A DNA stretch of 64,000 bases from Petrosia ficiformis (taxonomy: Eukaryota > Porifera > Demospongiae > Haplosclerida > Petrosiidae), in NCBI GenBank assembly GCA_947044365.1, contig OX345636.1:57081746-57145745 (forward strand), in the 5' to 3' direction. The notes beneath the pieces are model-generated. The model ran no database searches. It was not told where the DNA came from and saw nothing but the letters and a program-made list of their open reading frames with translations. Shown piece by piece: positions 11,777 through 25,600 of the stretch (positions within the stretch are counted from its first letter, which is position 1; the number at the start of each line of letters is the position of its first letter). Made by a program: the position numbers and the translations under genes.

Positions 11777-12490
11777 AATTACCTTCGCCGCGTAGCGTAG
11801 GCGGAAGGGTACGGTAATCGTTTTGTATGTGTGTCTGTGTGACTGTTAGCATTTTTTCTGGAAAAATAAAAACATTTACATTTCAAACGGGGTACTGGTG
11901 GACTTCAAATTATACAAGGAAAAAATTTAACGTAGGAATTTTTCTAAAACCTTTGGGTTCTAAAGTTATGACAATTTTTATAACTCACAGTTACCGTTTC
12001 ACGACTTTAAGATGAAACGAGGGCAATAACGAGAGTAAATATGGACACACAACACAAGTTATCCTGTTTCATGGCCTGTCGCTATCCAAGAAACACTTCA
12101 AACCCAAAACATCGAGATACTGGTTGCTACTACACCACCATTGCTACCTAGCTCCACCTACAGGTAGTACACGTGGTAGTCTGGTAGAGGTGATTCGTTT
12201 TCACACGGATACTTTAGAGGAACTTCTTCATTGTTTTTCGAAGGAAAACAGAGAATTAGATGTAAGATATATATACATTTCTTTCATTGATCTTCTTATT
12301 TTGTCCTTTAGGATATAAAATTATAACAGTTTTAATTAATGCCCATAAATGTTTTTCAAAATTATATTTCTATTCCATGTAACAAAAGTATTATTTGTTT
12401 CAAACAGACTTTTTATATTTTGAAAAAAAATTAAATACTCTGTATTACTTTGCCATGTAGGCGAGGGTCCCGTCCCGACGGTGCTCGTTA
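11777..12490 (-). mobile_element. Family C element, copy 2 (reverse orientation)
   Basis: This is the reverse complement of the 6640-7347 unit. It starts AATTACCTTCGCCGCG at 11777 (the 3' hairpin end) and finishes with the GC-rich 5' end AGGCGAGGGTCCCG near 12460. Internal blocks shared with copy 1 include GAGGGCAATAACGAG and GAGGTGATTCGTTTTC. The two copies lie 4.4 kb apart in opposite orientation. Confidence 0.85.
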
Positions 12491-12961
12491 GTATATAAAT
12501 TACGCTACGTATTGAAAAATCCCACAGTAATTTAGGTACAACGGATATTATTTGTTATTATAAGTAAACATTGTGTACATAGTAATTATTCTGAAAGTAA
12601 GCAATTAACATTAATATGGCTGATAGAATAGGTATGATTATAATACACCACAGGTTATATTTATATAATACTATGCTGTATTGGAGTTTATGATTTATTA
12701 TCACATGTACTTTATATAATAGTCCTGAAAATAATACTTGTAAATATTGCCAACAGAAACAGCAAATCAGCATGAAGGAAAATATAAGTGTGCTGAAACT
12801 TCTGTAAGCAACTGAAGGCCAAAATAACCTTTAATTTTTTACAGTGTATCTTTTAGATATACCCTGCACAAACAGCTAGTAAGCAGTAAACTGTTAGATG
12901 TTAGAAAATATTTCCTCAATACACATGCATGAAAACACTCTGACAATGCAATAATAACCGC

Positions 12962-13222
12962 AATGAAAGAGTATGTAGGGATATATATTAAAACCAAAAA
13001 AAAGCACAGGAACAAGATCGCTTTTGCAACAAAAGGAAATATCACTTCCACAAAACAACCCTACATAAGTATATATAACTGGAGTAAAGGCAAAACAAAA
13101 AGAAGTGATACTAATATACGTTTGTTATGTGGAAGTGGTATTTCATTTTCTTGTCAAAGTCATCTTGTTCCTGTGCTTTTTAGGGTTTTTGATATATATC
13201 TCTGCATACTCGTTCATTTTTT
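12962..13222. repeat. Foldback repeat
   Basis: The left arm from about 12962 (GAGTATGTAGGGATATATAT, then AAGCACAGGAACAAGAT) is the reverse complement of the right arm ending near 13222. A central tract contains both CACTTCCAC and GTGGAAGTG. The arm motifs resemble the family A foldback, so it is probably a diverged relative. Confidence 0.75.
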
Positions 13223-13289
13223 AAAATGTTTTTTTTAATTATTCTATATATATAAATATATATTATGTATTTTATTTGGTATGCTAATA

Positions 13290-13495
13290 GGTCCTATATC
13301 AAAATTGTGATATAGCTCAAGCCTGCGAGGGCTGTATCACATCCGAAGACACAAAACAGTGGTCCTATATTCAGTATATAGGACCCCTGTGTACAATATA
13401 TTGTATGATGGTGACATTCCCAGCACAGAGTGATCAAACAGGTCTATATTAAAAATGTATTAAAAATATAGACCTCCTAGTCACCATCATACTAT
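13290..13495. repeat. Family D element, copy 2
   Basis: Shares GATATAGCTCAAGCCTGCGAGG with the 8700-8860 hairpin and is followed by two smaller palindromes: CCTATATTCAGTATATAGG, and a pair around ATAGACC. The flank ATGATGGTGAC near 13405 is repeated inverted near 13485, marking the likely ends. Confidence 0.7.
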
Positions 13496-13607
13496 ATATA
13501 TATTTATTTAGTTATTATATAATTATATATATACATATATATATATAACACTCTCTACTAACATACTAAGATAAATAGATAGATGAAAGAAAAAATAGAA
13601 TAATTAA

Positions 13608-16035
13608 CCCTTTGCTTCAGTGAGCATACGAAAATAACAATTTAAAGTGCACAATTTAAAATATATTTATCTTCACGCTTGGTAGATTTTTGAAAGTGAT
13701 GACAGTGATGAAAGTGACGTGAGCAACAAAGGTCATGAAAACAGTAGTGATGTGAGCAACAATGATGGTGGAAACAGTAGTGAAAGTGATGACAGCGATG
13801 AAAGTAACAGAGGTCATGGACAAAGGAGAAGTCGTAGACGAACGAGAGGATGTGGACAAATGAGAGGTCGTGGACAAATGAGAGCTGTTGGACAAAGAGG
13901 AGATACAGAGTGCTCTAGAAGTGGTGGCAGAGGAAGTTGTAACCTCACAGGTCGTGGAGGTAAAAGGTTGCGAAGTATCACAGCAGTTTTACCCAGCAAT
14001 GCTGTAAATATAACTGTATCAGATAATGAGTTCTGTTCTGCTTTTACTGTTGAGGACTTTTGTCCACTTCGTGATCAAGGACCACACCTTCCATGTGATG
14101 CAGTAATAGATCCGCTAGCATTGTTTGAGCTTTATTTTGATGATCATGTTGTTGAAAGAATTATAGAGAGCACACTAGCATTTGCTTACCATAACAAGGA
14201 TGACCTAATGGATTCCTACTGTAAATTTATAAATGGACAGTTTACAAAAGCCGAGTTGTTTTGCTACTTTGGGGCTTTGATTCTTTTGGGTATTCACGGA
14301 GTTCGCAATCATAAATATGCTTGGAGTATCAAAAAAGCCCAGCATTTGGTTCGCCTCAGTGAGCTACTTACATGTGAGAGGTATGAAATAATTGGTACAT
14401 TCCTTCATCTAGTAACACCAGACGAGGAAGCAGGTTTGTCTGGAAATAAATTGAACATGATTTTGCCCATTCACAATCACATAAAGTCAAGATGTGCTGA
14501 ATGGTATCAGCCATCTCGTAGTTTGAGTATTGATGAATGCATGGTGAAAAGTAAAGCAAGAACACACTTCCGGCAGTACATACGTAATAAGCTAGCCAAT
14601 TGGGGCTTCAAATATTGGGTGCTGGCAGATGTCACAGGATATGCAATTGATTTTGATTTATATCTTGGAAAAGCCACTCAAGTCTCAGGTAATGGGCTTG
14701 GATTTGATGTAGTCATGAAGCCGATCCAGCCATATTGTCATCCGGGGTATTAAGTGTACTTTGACAAGTTTTATACCAGTCCAGTCCTCTTGGAAGAACT
14801 TTTTCGTAATGAAGTTGTTGCTACTGGGACATTGAACGTTACCAGAAAAGGAGTCCCAAAAGATGTAGTTGCGATGAAAAATTATGTCGACAAACTTTCT
14901 CGAGGTTCTGGTTATTATTTTCGATCACCTTATTCCAAAGTAACCTACTGTTCATGGTATGACACTAAAACAGTTACATTAGTGTTAACAGCTTATCCTG
15001 CTCATTCAAAAAAAACTGTATCCAGGCGAGTGAAAGACCCACTTATGAATACATCAACAACTATGAATGTACCATGCCCAGTTATGCTTGAAAAATATAA
15101 TAAGTCAATGGGAGGGGTGGACAAGAGCGACCACCTCATCAGTTATCACAAGCTTTGAGAAAAACGGTCAAGTGTTGGAAGACGGCCTTTTTCCACCTCA
15201 TCGATGTAGCAATTGTAAATGCCCATATTCTTTACAACTGGTTTCAGTTGCTGAATGCTGAGAAACCCATCACAGAGAATCAGTTCCGTGATTTGTTGGT
15301 CCTGAAAATCATCTCTACTTATGGCAAACAAAGATGTCTCATCTCCAGTATCTATCGAAAACTTCCTTCGTTCAAAATACATCATGGCAGCAAGATTTAT
15401 CCCTTTGAGGAAAAATCATTATGTGTGTATTGTAAGCTACACAATTCCAGAAGTGCCACACAGTGTAAATGTCCTGACTGTCCTTTGAATCCAGCACTCT
15501 GTCAAACTGTCGAAAAAGATTGTCATTCAGAATGGCATAGCGATGCCTTCTCAATGAAACGAAAACTTTGGTATGAAAAACACCTAAAACCAGTAACTGA
15601 AACAGAAAAACCACCTTCGTCTGGACGTGGCCGCCCGAAAGGAAGCATCAATCGACGTAAACGTCGTGGAAACTATTGCACTAAATAAAACTGATATAAC
15701 TTCACTTTCCTTTGACCTTTTTTGATGAAATTATATATCAATGTAATGTGCAAACCACAAGGATTTCATTGCTACTTCAGTTGTATTTCTAGCATCTAAT
15801 TATAGTATTAAAGATAATATTAAAAACAAATTTCAATTTAAAAAATTTTAATAAAAATTTTTTTTTTAATTCAAAAATAAATTTTGATAAAAAATAATTA
15901 CATCACATGATTCAGCAATTTTTGCTGAATCAGCTAATATATGGTGTTAACTAATTTTAGTGTAAGAGTAGCTTGCTATAACGAAAAAATGGAAGGTAAG
16001 TATTTTTTTGAAAAATTGCCAACTGAAGCAAAGGG
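13608..16035 (+). mobile_element. piggyBac element with both inverted ends
   Basis: The 14-bp inverted ends are CCCTTTGCTTCAGT (13608-13621) and ACTGAAGCAAAGGG (16022-16035). The left flank is the expected TTAA (13604-13607). The right flank is GTAA (16036-16039), one substitution from TTAA. The element is 2428 bp and encloses one transposase gene on the plus strand. TTAA targets and CCC-type ends are the known piggyBac signature. Confidence 0.9.
13686..15688 (+). pseudogene. piggyBac transposase, PGBD4-like, broken
   Basis: This is a cut-and-paste DNA transposase of the DDE/D type. An acidic and Gly/Arg-rich N-terminus (13686-13950, starting after a possible acceptor at 13685) precedes the catalytic core. 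Candidate catalytic Asp residues are visible in SIDECM (14527-14544), LADVTG, YFDKFYTS (just after the first break) and GGVDKSDH. The C-terminus has a Cys-rich finger (CVYCKLH, CKCPDCP) and a basic tail with GRGRPKGS. Two lesions are present: an in-frame TAA at 14751-14753 directly before VYFDKFY, and a one-base loss near 15150 that moves the frame into ALRKTVKCWK. AATAAA (15684-15689) overlaps the stop codon. No in-frame ATG opens the first ORF, so a 5' exon is missing or unrecognised. Apart from these lesions the core is well conserved, suggesting fairly recent inactivation. Confidence 0.9.
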
Positions 16036-16316
16036 GTAATGAATAGATACATAGCACTATGATATCATAATAATCTCTTCATAGTCATTAATAACCTATT
16101 CTTCATGAATGAAATTAACATAACTCATTGTTCTTCTCCAGAATCTCCACGTGGAATTAATGTGTAAAGCCTCATTCCCAAAGCTTTTTAAGTAAGTGTA
16201 GGTGTAAGTTAATTCATCATCCACACATAATTAAACAGTATATCAGAAATTCAGTATACAAAATTAAGATATTTCACATAATATAACATGTTTACTAAAC
16301 TAAACTAATGCAAGTA

Positions 16317-16681
16317 TTATATATTTAATTGAACTCGTAGTTTATCTATAACAGTCTTTTGTATGGATTTCTTTATCTTGTTAGCTGCATATACAAATGG
16401 ACCACCTATTTTATACAATACATTTAAAAACTTCACACAGTGTTCCTCAATCTCTTCTAGTTCATCCTTGAATACAAATCCAGACAAGAAGAAATTCATA
16501 ATGGCATCAAATGTTGCATTCTTCTCTACAGCATGAGGTATCAGTCCAACTGCATACATCTCAGTAGATACATTTTTCAATAGTCCCTCAAATAATTCCG
16601 ATAAGCCAGGATGATATGTTCGCATTACTTCTTTAATGCATCGTATAACTTGTTTAGTATCAACAGTTGATCTATCAATAT
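16317..16681 (-). other. C-terminal helical domain exon
   Basis: The last exon (122 codons with the shared split codon) starts DIDRSTVDTKQVIRCIKEVM and includes the well-kept block FLSGFVFKDELEEIEEHC. The paralogous copy at 36769-37133 keeps the same block and the same C-terminus (DKL-VQLNI). The helix-rich pattern and position after ZU5 recall death-fold or CARD partners, but I see no decisive motif. Treat the fold as unknown. Confidence 0.65.
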
Positions 16682-19600
16682 CTGTGAAGATATGAATAAA
16701 ATTGTTACAATGCAACATGACACATAATAAGAAAATTTATTGTAAAGTATGAATCTCACAAGATATAATCCCAAAGGATAACGTAATTAAATTCACCTAT
16801 ATAGAGTCCACTGGATCTACTCCTGATATACATTAGTCAATGGTAACATGTAATAGCTATTACGTTTATATACCTGTATTAGTGTCAGGCTTGATAGCAC
16901 TATGGCCAGCATCATATACATTACTGATTACTATTTCTGTGTGAATGACAATAACTATAATATTGATAACACATGTATGTTGTACCTTTCTCCAGAAATC
17001 GATCAATGTAAATTTTTTTTAGCATCACTATCAACACCTTTTAATGATACAGCATAACTGAGATGTTTTTCAGTATCTTCTGCTTGTACAGCAAACACAG
17101 TGATAAGACAGGATGGAGGGATAGGATGATCATCAGAACCAAACAAATCTGCATCTCTCTTTCTGATCTGTATATAAAATATACGAAATAAATGCATTAA
17201 AATTGAAGTGTTGAGAGACAAATTGATCTAACGCACAAAACTGTGGTATAAAAACTGTTTAAGGAGTATTATATCATGAGGTTGAAATCGCTTTAATACC
17301 ACAAAACAGTGTATAGTTGGAGTCGTTGTGTACGGCTCCCTTATACAAACAGTTCACATGTGAATAATTATAATTAGTCTATCAATAGCAAACAGCATAT
17401 GTGGATTCCTCATTATAGCTACTTAAACATTAAACATCAAAAGAAATTATTGATTTCATGATTTATATCCAAGTTAATATTCTCAAAATGTGTGCAAGAC
17501 CGGAGAAAAAATGTTTGAAATCCTCCCCTAATTCGTAGTGGGGTATACCCATTTTAAAGCTCTCAACTTCATTATAGTTATGAGATATGGGCTCACTATA
17601 TACATATAAGCACTGCACCTAAATTATATATTATATATCACAAAATAGGTAATTCATATTTTGGTGTTGTGTATGGGAACACAGTGAATGAGCATCAATA
17701 ATGAAATTTGAAAAAAATACTAACTCTTAGAGGTTCCTTTCTGGGTGTGACTGTCCATCCTTTTTGAGGTGTTTCTTGTGGTTCCGAAAGATCAAGATCA
17801 ACATAACCATCCACATGATCTTGGAATTTAAACCTCACAATATCATCACAATCTACACTCAAATTCCTTTTTTCTGCGTACTATGGTAAAATAAGTAGAA
17901 CATTAATAATTCTGTAGCTACAATATACATGTAGTTATATATGTATTACCTTCAAGAACACATTGATATTTTTAACCACAAAAAACTTCATTGTCCACCT
18001 ATTCATCTCTTCCCTCAAATAACCAATTTGACCAGTATATACCAGACTGCATGTAGATCCACCAGTATCTAATTTAGTATAATGTTTATAAATACACAAC
18101 TATTTGAAACTATTATTAGAGATGCATCATTGCCAGTAATGAGGGTTTCATTTCACATATGTGGTTTTCAACTATGATTATTATATACAAACATAATAAG
18201 CTATGGTTCAGGATAAAACACACCTTGTAAAGTATAGTCATGTGGTTCTTTGTAAGCAGTTTTATAATTTCTTGATAAACTCTTTCCTAGAAAATACATG
18301 TACATAATTATTCATACATTTTGTAGGTATATTTTCTGGTATTATCCAGAAAATTATTCATTACAAATTAATAATTATTACCATACCATAATCCAGATTG
18401 GAAGATGATGTATCAGGTTGAATATTGGAAAAAGCTGGATCATTGTCATGTGAAAGAAATCTTAAGGCCTGATTCCCTAAGTACGATGAAAATGTCTCAA
18501 TGTAATTATAATTGATTCACACCTTCATTGTAACTATCAGATTTTCGTTTAGCAGAAGGTACTTCTTCAAACTCATCATTTGTTCGTTTTTTAGCTTCTA
18601 AAACAGCTAAGCACAAAAAAAATAATTATAAATACTATTGGTGACATGTGTAAGCTTCATAAGTAATAAGTACATCAATCAGCTGAGAATGGATAAACCC
18701 ACAAAACAGTAATATACCAATGTTAGCATGAAAATGCTCTCAAAATGTGTTTTAGGAGCAGATAAGAACAGTGTTCTCACCAGGAATTTCAGTTAAAGTG
18801 GGTAGGATGTGGCGAATTAATTTATTTACTGCACACCACCGTAAATAATTAGCTAACTCATTAAATATGCATGTTTTCTCAATGCTTTCCTAAATGAATG
18901 CCGTCGGGATGGGACCCTCGCCTACGTAGCAAAGTTAATTAAATTGCACATGAATGAAACAATATTAAAGTAATTATTTATGTGAACTGATTAAAATAAT
19001 GACATAATATTATTGTATATAATATATCATTGTTCATTAGTATTGGTGTCAATCATAATTATAAAGATGACTATTAGCTACACTAGATCTCCAGAATTTT
19101 TAAAATACAAATAACTTCATGGGAAGAGTTTAGGTGCAAATTTGTACACACTTGGATTGAAGTATTAAGAATGTATTACACATTGTGATAATCCATCTAA
19201 TTTTATTCCAGTGATTTTTCATTAAATAACAATTATACTTCTGAAATTAAAGAATGATAATAATGTTACATTAATGACTAAGATTTTAAATACACAATTT
19301 TGTCCTTGTCCTCCTCTGTCTTTTTCGCTAATTGTTGTATACAGCTCAGATTTGGACACAACAAGTTCAATTTTGAGCATGATGTATGTCAGATTCATGA
19401 ATCATCACTGATGTGTTCAACTGGTTTACAAATTCACGTGAAATATGAACAAACATGGAATATAAGTTTAGTGTGGTCCGTTTAGGACATCTAACATAAT
19501 CTGCTTTTTTTCAACTGTGTTCACATATTTCATAATCGTCACAGTGCTTCTTCATTGTTAACTGATGTTGAACATTGTGGACATAACTTGCAGTGGCCTG

Positions 19601-22600
19601 GGTTTGATTCTACGTCCCCAGAAAGCGTAAGAGTCGCACACAAATTAACAAGTACAAATAGCACAAAATTAATAATAACTGTTTGCATAGGTAGTAACAA
19701 GAATCAATTGGAATAAATGGCACCGGAGGTGGGCGTGGCAATGATTTAAATTAACACAGATTAAAACCCTAACGATAAGAGTCCTTAGGATCGAGGGGTG
19801 TGTCCTATGAATTTTTAATAAACTGGGAATCACGTGCACAGCATAAGACTTGAAATAGGCGGAGCTAGAAAATAACAATGCTTGGAGCTAGAAAATTACA
19901 ATGCTTGGAGCCAGTGCTCAATGTTGTACCAACCACTACCAAAATTCTGTTTGCTTCGAGCGATAGCCATGATACAGGAGTAGTTATGTTTAGATCTGTT
20001 TAGATGTCCCCCAGAGTCTTTTCAAATCTGGAAACAGTAACCGTGAGTTATAAAAATTGTGATAACTTTATAACGGAAGGGTTTTAGCAAAAGCCTGTTG
20101 TTATTTTATAATTTGAAGTCTTCCAGTATCTAGTTCCAGCCATCAGTGTTCATAGTTTTTGCAAAATTTTGTGAACACACACAAACACGCACACACAGAC
20201 ACAATATGATTACCGTACCCTTCCGTCTACGCTTGGCGGCAAGGGTAATTACCAGCTATTGATTTCTTTAAAATTCTACAGCCTTAAAATCATGTTTTAT
20301 AGTATATCCATCAGTTATAAAGAGTTTACTTCACGAAATCAATGCAAAGTTTAGCACAAATTATTAAAAATGCACGTTTTGTTTGAACTCAAAAAACTTC
20401 TTTCTTTGATGATTTTCCAGTGTAAAAAAATTCAAAGTTGAACTCTGCAGTGCCTAATGACTGCCGAAAACAGTCCAGCACAATCAACAGCAATCAAAAT
20501 TACACAATTTAAAAACTCCAAGCTTTACACAAATATTTTATATTTGTTATATGCTAGCAGATAGTAGTTAAGCTATTATAAAAACTAATAGTGTTATATA
20601 CTATTACTATTAATATACCTTCTTCAGCAATGTCATTATCATTATCTTCAGATTGTACAGTATTAGTGGAGGTATCATCTGATTGTATAGTACTAGTAGT
20701 GGTATCACTATAATCATCTGATAAAAGATATCACAATTATTATGTGTATTGTCATATATATTAACATTACAAACCTTCATCTACATCGATTCTTTGTCTT
20801 TTGTATGAAGATTGTTCATCTAACTCTTCACTATTTCGTTTTCTAACTAATCTCACTACTAGGAGAGTATCTGTGTACATGATGTTATAATTATAATTAT
20901 AATTACAATTGAAAGTGCCTGATATATACATGTACATTGTGAATTAATCAAACGTTCACACTCAAACTCAAAGAACAAAATGCAACTGAAGATGATGTAC
21001 AGTCATAAATGTTAATTATTACATAAAAAAATAATTGTTTGACAACTAAACTACATGTAATAACAATAATTTATATATAAACTTACTTTCACTAGAATGA
21101 CTAGAGTCTGATAAAGTGACTGGTAGAGTGAAGAGATATAAGACAATACCTATTAGACAAAACTGAGGCCGAGTAATACTTCCATAAAAACTCTCAGTTG
21201 AAAATTGTCCACCATCAATCCTTTCGAACTTGTAAGGAGGTATTGCTTGTTTAAAAGATGCTTTTACAAAACTAAGATACTTTATTTGTTGCTCATTCTC
21301 CAGTGAGACACAGTCTAATTTCACAGGTTGTAGAAATTTGTTGGCAAACGAGATAGCATATACTGCACTAACTAGCTCAGTACCCTCTGGAAACTTGAAT
21401 TTACCACCCACCAGCGCTTTTACGACTACTTCACATGTATCTGATGGAGAGATGGTGCCTTGTGGAAAATGTAATCTGAAGCCATACTCTTCCCAATTGA
21501 GGGACTGAGGTTTATCCCCTTGAATAAGAAAGAGTGTTTCTCCAGCCACATGTACACCATCAAGATGATCTGATAAATATAATAATAAATACTAGTAACT
21601 AATAGGAATTATCATTAACTATTAACCTGTTACTGGTATCATGTAACTGAACTGAACTGCAGCATCTCTATGATACTTGATAAACTCTGAATCATGTGAG
21701 GAGGAGATTCTCAATTCCTCAATCTTCTTGAACTCCTCCATTTGTAAATTTAAAGACTTTAGTTTTGTCTCCATTTGTGTAGTTTTATTAACAATTGTTG
21801 TTTGTAGTGACTGTAATTCTATGTAAAGGAAGAAACATGAATTATCATCCATTATCATAGTCAGTTCACATTCACGATGTCCTCAAAATTATGATGTGAT
21901 GATTTGATAGGTAATATAGTGTATAGTTTAAAGTCATAATGTTAATATATGATTATACGGGAACTCAATAATGAAGCAATGGATTGAAATATGACAAACA
22001 CAAAAAAGAATGGGAAGGACTATTATATGAAAATGGTACAGGCAAAACGGTTGTGGGACATTCCATGCAGCACTTATGCAGTCAATAAAGGTGTTGTTTA
22101 TATATAACGCACTCGCCTTCGGCTCGTGCTTTATGTAAACTCAACATTTATTAACCCGCCTTCGTGCTACATTAAAACACATAATCACGGTAAACTGTGT
22201 TGTAACCATTACTTATTCTTTGCCTCAATTAGTATAAATTATATTATGAATCATGAGTTAATTTCAAATGCATTTATCATTATACAAGTGATCCAAAAAA
22301 TTAAAAATAGATGTACATGATTTGCTTGTCAGTACTATTGAAGGTTGGTGCTAATTGACCATGAATCATGAATAATTAATTAAGTATATGTATAAAACAA
22401 ATTCAGTTCCTTTCACTTCCCACAAAAACATAATTATAATATCTTTAAGCCACACCTCACATGAACCGGTTCCTACACATGGCTTACTAGCTATTATATC
22501 ATTATTCACTTACTATCATGTAATTTCATGTTTTTGCTTGTCAGTTGTGACTCTAATATACTGTATAGTTCCTCAACATGTTCATTCTTACTAGCACCTC

Positions 22601-25600
22601 TTGTCTGTAGAGATTCATTCTCTGTTGTAATAATACAATTATTCACTATTTAAAAATACTGATAATACTCAACTAACCTTGAAGTATTAATGTTTTATCA
22701 CTAATGATGGATTTATCTGCATCTGCAGGTTTTGACTGTTTCTTTTCAACTAGTTTTGCTTCTTCAGGGTTCTGATAATCTTTATTCCCTTCCATTGTCT
22801 CTATATCTTCTTGATCTAATAAAACATAATTACAATAAACTGATTTAATACAATGTTTTAATATAAACCTGGTGAAAGGGTTGATGTGAGCGTGAGCTTC
22901 GTGCCAACACTTTTGGGTTGTTTCCTTGAAAGATCCAACTCTTGTGACTTAATTAATGACATTTTCCTTTCAATCTTCAGTTCTATACATTATATATTAA
23001 AAGTATTATATTTATCAATAACAGATATTTAATTATAAGTTACCTTGTCTTGTAGCAATAGCCATTTTCTTATAGGCTTGCATTTCATCTTTTAAAAAAC
23101 CCAGTTCTAAATATCATAATATCAAATATTAATCACATGTAATAAATTATATAAATAATCTGACCTTTTTCTAGTGTATCTGAATTATCTATTAATGACA
23201 GTTCTCTTGTCTTTAGTTGTGTAATTTCATCACTCTTCTCTCTCATTTCCACAGAGAGTTTTAATAATTCTGATTCCTTCTCAAATATTTTCTTTTCCAG
23301 CATTCTCTCTGTCTCCTGAAAAAATTAACATAATAACTTATTAACACAGTATTGATCAGTGATTTACTAACTAGTTGTTGTGGTGTAGTGAATGGTGATT
23401 TGATAGATTCAATCAAATCAGTCACAAGTGTTCCCTCCTGTAGTCTATCATCAACAATATGATGAATTAAACTTTTCTGAATCTCATTCTTGTTATTCAT
23501 TAGTTGTTCATTATTCCAAACATGTTTCATTATCCACTTTTCATTAATATATTCTGTATAATTATAATAATATATTTATCAGTTATTATGTTAGTATTCA
23601 GTATCATATATAGTACTACTACAATGGATAGGAATGTAATTAGTAACAGTATGTCTCATCTGTTCATTGACATATATTACAAAAATGAAGGTGTGTTTTC
23701 ACAAGTACATGTATATTGCAGACATACATACACATGCATTATAACATACACACATTTACACACAATCACCACCTCAAAATACATTTACATACTTGTACAC
23801 ATGATTATACATATACTGTATACATATATATAATTACATACACAAGTGAAGTCATGCGTGCATATCTGCATACAATTGTATACACAAGAGTGGATATATA
23901 ATATATACTTATACATATCAATGTAAGTATGTATACATGTATGTATGCATATCAATATGTGCATTGGTATATACACGTAGGCACATATTCGTAAGTATCC
24001 AAGTATGTATGTATGTACGTACATGTATATTCGTATGTATGAAAGGACATACAGGTACATTTACATAAATACTTACATATTACATATGTACATAAGTATG
24101 TACATATGTATGGTATATGTACAATGGATAATATACATTACATAAGTACGCATGTAAGTATATATGTACATGCGAGAAAGTAAACATAATTAATATGTAT
24201 GTACATATACTCTGGTACACTTATGTACAAATGCAAGTATTAATTAAGCACATACATGTACACACATATGTAAATATATGCAAATGTACACATGTACATG
24301 CGTATGTACATCCATATGTACATACATACGTACATACATACAAACATACATGTATGCATATGCATGCATGCATGCTTGTATGGATGTATGCATGTACGTA
24401 TGTACACACACATGTACATGTGTACATTTGTGTATTTATATTTATGTGCATTTGTATTTGTATTTATGTGTATGTGTATAGATACATACATACGTATGTG
24501 CATACGCACATTTGAACATACGTACATACATACATACATACATACATACATACATACGTACTTACATACATACATATCCACGTTAATGAGACACACTGGT
24601 ACTAGTTAATTACATTCCTTAGAAAACCAACAACACAAGAATGATAAGAATACAGTTGGTATTCTACATGTATGAATGTATGTATATACATGTATGGATG
24701 GATGTATGTATGCATATATGTATGTATCTACGTGTGTATGAATGCATACATACATACGTACGTCATACATGTATATACATACATACATACATGTAGAATA
24801 CCCACTGTATTCTTATTATTCTTGTAATTAACTAGTGTCTGTGTTTCTGATGAAACAGAAACAATAGAAAATGGAATGACTTCAATGTTCTCTTACGTTT
24901 TGTCACAGAATACATGAATATCTCAGATAGATAAGAACTTGAAATTATCAGTGAATATACAACTATTACTTTATTATCTTGTGTACACAGAAACTAGATT
25001 ATCATATAGTTTAATATTCCTGTATATCATAAACTATACACATCACTAGTGATTCCAGTAAACATGATAATGATCACTAATATATCACATGATATGTATA
25101 TTAATTATCATACCTAATTCAATAATATATGTAACATCAGAACCAGTTATTACAATATTGGTATTATTAGATCGATCAAATTCACTGCTTCCTCCAATGA
25201 CTATCAAACAAACATGTTCATTGGATATTTCATATGTGGTCATAGAGTGGTTATACCTCTTAACAACAGATACAGGTAGATTAATCTGAAGAGATGAATA
25301 TATTAACATATAAACAATATGATTACATGTTATAATGTTGAGAATCAGGAATATACTGGGAATGATAGTGTGTAGTGACTGGTACTGGTCCATATCCTCC
25401 CAAAACTAATAAATTGTTTTTCCCATTGATTTTGAATGATATCATTCCACAGTAGATCTTTTTCATTGGTACATTATCAGCAGTACTGTTAACCACCTCC
25501 CTCCAGTTGTTAGTTAGAGTGTTGAATTCGCATAAGTTATTGTGATAGCAATCACCAGGTTTACAATTACCACCATAGTAGAAGATATTATTGTCTATCT

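Noticed and set aside
23700..24790. Many overlapping open frames of 60-118 codons on both strands
   Set aside because: All consist of Met, Tyr, His, Thr, Ile, Cys and Val cycles produced by ACAT/ATGT repeats. No frame stands out.
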